From an uncultured Eubacterium sp. (GTDB taxonomy: Bacteria > Bacillota_A > Clostridia > Lachnospirales > Lachnospiraceae): a stretch of 8,727 nucleotides of DNA. The position numbers and the translations under genes were made by a program. The notes beneath the pieces were generated by a model that made no database searches, was not told the origin of the DNA, and worked only from the letters and a program-made list of their open reading frames with translations. Position 1 is the first letter of the stretch, and each line of letters begins with the position of its first letter. The stretch is from assembly GCA_948468465.1 (NCBI GenBank), contig CAOKJJ010000194.1:1-8727 (forward strand), read 5' to 3'. Shown here piece by piece: positions 6,776-8,727 of this stretch.

Positions 6776-6792
6776 TATTATATGACAGACAG

Positions 6793-6823
6793 CGGTACAG
6801 CATGGCAAAGCTGTGCTGTACCG
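6793..6823 (+). other. 14-pair hairpin between acd and larA
   Basis: CGGTACAGCA (6793-6802) pairs perfectly with TGCTGTACCG (6814-6823). The stem continues inward through two G-U and two G-C pairs to an AAA loop (6807-6809). No U tract follows, so it is unlikely to terminate transcription. It ends seven bases before the larA ribosome binding site and 18 bases after the acd stop. It is well placed to stop ribosomes or nucleases at the cistron boundary and set the LarA level. Confidence 0.7.
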
Positions 6824-6830
6824 GAAATTG

Positions 6831-6836
6831 AGGTGG
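6831..6836 (+). promoter_or_regulatory. Ribosome binding site deciding the larA start
   Basis: AGGTGG stands 5 bases before ATG 6842 and 11 before ATG 6848. The upstream in-frame ATG 6782 has no such site, and its extra 20 codons would run through the hairpin. Confidence 0.6.
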
Positions 6837-6841
6837 TTTTT

Positions 6842-8125
6842 ATGGATATGAAATTACCGTATTCCAGAGACGGCATGATGCTGCATCTGGATGATGAGCT
6901 GGATTATGAAGTGCTGGAATCTTCGATCCAGTCCATGCCGAAGAGCGGAAAGAGCGAGGATGAGCTTGTACAAGAAGCAATGGCGCATCCGATCGGCACA
7001 AAGAAGCTTTCAGAACTTGCGGCAGGCAAGCAGAAGGTAGTGATTATCTGCTCCGATCATACCAGACCGGTGCCAAGCAGACATATCATCCCATTTATGC
7101 TGCAGGAAATCCGCAAAGGGAATCCAAAGGCGGACATTACGCTTTTAATAGCAACCGGATTTCACAGAGCGACGACAAGAGAAGAACTTGTGGGCAAATT
7201 TGGGGAAAAAATCGTTGACCAGGAAAAGATTGTTGTCCACGACAGTTCGAATATGGATGCGATGACAACACTCGGCACGCTCCCGTCCGGTGCGCCGCTG
7301 CTCATTAATAAAATTGCGGCAGAAGCTGATTTGCTGGTCAGTGAAGGATTTATCGAGACACACTTTTTCGCGGGATTTTCCGGCGGGCGCAAAAGCGTGC
7401 TGCCAGGCGTTTCCAGCAGGGTAACCGTTCTTGGAAATCACTGTTCCGCGTTTATTGATTCTCCATACAGCCGCACGGGTATTTTAGAGCATAATCCGAT
7501 TCATAAGGATATGCTTGCAGCTGCGCAGATGGCAAAACTGGCTTATATAGTAAATGTAGTCATTGATGCAGATAAAAAGGCAGTCCATGCTGTAGCCGGC
7601 AGTGCCGCAGATGCGCATGCCGCCGGCTGCAGGTTCCTCCGGCAGTACTGCCAGGTGACACCGAAGAGTCTGGCGGATATCGCGATATCCACAAACGGAG
7701 GATACCCGTTAGACCAAAATATGTACCAGTCAGTAAAGGGCATGACGGCTGCAGAAGCAGCTTCCAAAGACGGCGGCATTATTATCATGGTATCAGACTG
7801 CGGAGACGGCCATGGAGGGGAAGGATTTTACAACGCCCTGAAAGACTGCGAAAGTCCGCAGGCGCTGATGGAAGAGATTTTAAAAGTCCCGCAGGATGAG
7901 ACAAAACCAGACCAGTGGGAATATCAGATACAAAGCAGAATTTTAATTCATCACAAGGTTATTTATGTCATGAATGAAAAATACCGCGGCATGGCCCGCG
8001 AAATGGGATTTCAGACAGCTTCGGATGTGAACGAAGCACTGGAGATGGCTTTACAGGAAAAAGGCCGTGACGCCCATATCACTGTTATCCCGGACGGTGT
8101 CTCTGTAATGGTGAACAGGCCGTAA
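6842..8125 (+). CDS. larA: Nickel-pincer lactate racemase
   Basis: LarA interconverts D- and L-lactate using a nickel-pincer nucleotide covalently held by a lysine. From ATG 6842 the protein has 427 residues, close to the 424 of the Lactobacillus plantarum enzyme. The key residues fall at the same numbers: Asp72 and Arg75 in SDHTRPVPS, His108 in ATGFHRATTRE, His174 and Lys184 in ETHFFAGFSGGRKSVLPGV, and His200 in GNHCSAF. Lys184 is the expected cofactor attachment site, and His200 the expected nickel ligand. This agreement favours 6842 over the in-frame ATG 6782. The racemase would let the stereospecific dehydrogenase consume both lactate isomers. The cofactor-making genes larB, larC and larE are not in the window. 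Some LarA homologues act on other 2-hydroxyacids, but the operon argues for lactate. A terminator follows about 100 bases downstream. Confidence 0.95.
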   Translation: MDMKLPYSRDGMMLHLDDELDYEVLESSIQSMPKSGKSEDELVQEAMAHPIGTKKLSELAAGKQKVVIICSDHTRPVPSRHIIPFMLQEIRKGNPKADITLLIATGFHRATTREELVGKFGEKIVDQEKIVVHDSSNMDAMTTLGTLPSGAPLLINKIAAEADLLVSEGFIETHFFAGFSGGRKSVLPGVSSRVTVLGNHCSAFIDSPYSRTGILEHNPIHKDMLAAAQMAKLAYIVNVVIDADKKAVHAVAGSAADAHAAGCRFLRQYCQVTPKSLADIAISTNGGYPLDQNMYQSVKGMTAAEAASKDGGIIIMVSDCGDGHGGEGFYNALKDCESPQALMEEILKVPQDETKPDQWEYQIQSRILIHHKVIYVMNEKYRGMAREMGFQTASDVNEALEMALQEKGRDAHITVIPDGVSVMVNRP

Positions 8126-8214
8126 ACGGGGATGCAATAATTATCAGATATATAGAATAAGCTACTGAATGGCAGTTTATCTGTATATACATACAACCAA
8201 ACATGATTCAACTC

Positions 8215-8258
8215 CAAAAAAACAGCAGACCAGCCGGATGTTTTGGCTGGTCTGTTTG
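8215..8258 (+). terminator. Intrinsic terminator after larA, probably bidirectional
   Basis: CAGACCAGCC (8226-8235) pairs perfectly with GGCTGGTCTG (8245-8254) around a 9-base loop, followed by TTTG on the + strand. On the opposite strand the stem is followed, after a few bases, by a run of seven T (complement of A 8216-8222), so it may also stop transcription arriving from the right. It closes the lct operon. Positions 8126-8214 between the larA stop and this hairpin show no gene or clear motif. Confidence 0.75.
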
Positions 8259-8297
8259 TGTCTGTGTATGCATGTGTTGCGTGGTGGCCTCTCGGAC

Positions 8298-8535
8298 GCT
8301 GAGAGAGGGCGTTTGCCTGGTCTGCCTGTGTCAGCTCCAGAATACTAAGAATCACTAAGTATTCTGCATTTATGCTGTGACAACCGGACGGGCGCGGCAC
8401 ATAATCCGCTTCTGGCTAAACGCCAGCAGCTAAAGGTGCCGCTGGGCTTCGCCCCTGGTTATTTAGCAGAACACTAAGTGATTCTAAGTATTCTTCCAAA
8501 GCCACAGGCAGACCAGGCAAACGCCCTCTCTCAGC
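8298..8535. repeat. Large fold-back (inverted repeat) element, about 238 bases
   Basis: The outer arms 8298-8330 and 8503-8535 are perfect reverse complements over 33 bases, including GAGAGAGGGCGTTTGCCTGG on the left. The arms continue inward: 8339-8367 matches the complement of 8466-8494 at 26 of 29 positions, GCGGCAC (8394-8400) matches GTGCCGC (8436-8442), and CTGGC/GCCAG (8412-8416, 8422-8426) closes on TAAAC. All share a centre near 8417-8419, so the region is one imperfect palindrome. No coding frame with a ribosome binding site lies inside. No target-site duplication is evident. It resembles a non-autonomous fold-back or MITE-like element or a dispersed structured intergenic repeat; I do not recognise a named family. 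Confidence 0.85.
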
Positions 8536-8650
8536 TGGTTATGGCAGCGAAATCATAGGAATATACAATAGCTTTCAATGCTGTGATTTCTATAAAGTTA
8601 GCAAAAATTTGCTGGATGAGGGGCGGGGCCTGGATTTCGGCGACGTTGGA
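8536..8650. other. Spacer between repeat copies, no gene seen
   Basis: Only short symmetries are visible: GAAATCA (8549-8555) with TGATTTC (8584-8590), and AGCAAA/TTTGCT (8600-8605, 8608-8613). No ribosome binding site with an open frame, and no promoter I would defend. Confidence 0.4.
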
Positions 8651-8727
8651 AGAATGTTTAGAAGTCCTTAGCATTCTGCTCTGTAAATCAGGGGCGAAGC
8701 CCAGCGTCGCTTTTAGCCGCTGGCTGT
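8651..8727 (+). repeat. Second copy of the fold-back inner module, cut by the window end
   Basis: This stretch aligns along its length with the reverse complement of the right arm of the fold-back (8494 back to about 8417). AGAATGTTTAGAAG (8651-8664) matches the AGAATACTTAGAAT module. CAGGGGCGAAGCCCAGCG (8689-8706) is a perfect 18-base match to the complement of 8440-8457, and TTTAGCCGCTGGC (8712-8724) matches TTTAGCTGCTGGC with one difference. Differences and small gaps show a diverged copy, so the module is a repeat family and not a single palindrome. It runs off the window. Confidence 0.75.

Noticed and set aside
6782..6841. N-terminal extension of LarA from ATG 6782
   Set aside because: No ribosome binding site; it spans a 14-pair hairpin. 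Starting at 6842 puts Asp72, Arg75, His108, His174, Lys184 and His200 at the reference positions.
8011..8400. 129-residue frame on the minus strand
   Set aside because: It overlaps the larA 3' end, crosses the terminator hairpin and enters the fold-back arm. No ribosome binding site or recognisable domain.
8298..8727. CRISPR array
   Set aside because: The repeats are inverted, diverged and unevenly spaced with no unique spacers of constant length.

Overview
The window carries one co-oriented (+ strand) catabolic operon of an anaerobic Firmicute, most likely a butyrate- or propionate-forming Clostridia/Lachnospiraceae-type gut bacterium. This placement rests on gene content, strong AGGAGG-type ribosome binding sites, a TTG start and moderate base composition; the species cannot be named from the sequence alone. 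The genes, in order, are a lactate permease (lldP), a GlcD/LctD-type FAD-linked lactate dehydrogenase, EtfB, EtfA, a short-chain acyl-CoA dehydrogenase of the butyryl-CoA dehydrogenase type, and a nickel-pincer lactate racemase (larA). Together they form a lactate-utilisation (lct) cluster: lactate import, racemisation so that a stereospecific dehydrogenase can use both isomers, oxidation to pyruvate through an electron-transferring flavoprotein, and an enoyl-CoA-reducing flavoenzyme that could use the same Etf pair.

Positions 1-449 hold the last 26 codons of an upstream HicB-like antitoxin gene, its intrinsic terminator (127-168), and the control region of the lct operon. That control region has an extended -10 promoter (283-310) and three copies of an odd-centred palindrome with consensus ATTGGGTnACCCAAT. 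One copy lies upstream of the promoter, one at the predicted transcription start, and one directly before the ribosome binding site of lldP. The regulator that would bind them is not encoded in the window.

Positions 450-5310 are a tight four-gene block (lldP, lctD, etfB, etfA) with gaps of 48, 31 and 12 bases. A 322-base non-coding gap (5311-5632) follows; it holds a long hairpin, three copies of a 10-base direct repeat and a probable internal promoter. The acyl-CoA dehydrogenase gene comes next. A perfect-looking 14-pair hairpin sits between it and larA. The larA start is best placed at 6842, which brings every catalytic residue into register with the characterised Lactobacillus plantarum enzyme.

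Positions 8126-8727 contain no convincing gene. They hold a bidirectional-looking terminator (8226-8254), a large fold-back element of about 238 bases (8298-8535) whose outer arms match perfectly over 33 bases, and a second copy of its inner module at 8651-8727, cut by the window edge. This looks like a dispersed structured repeat family. Most of the window is a recognisable lactate system. The less explained parts are the triple operator, the structured intercistronic regions, the pairing of a lactate Etf with an acyl-CoA dehydrogenase, and the fold-back repeat.
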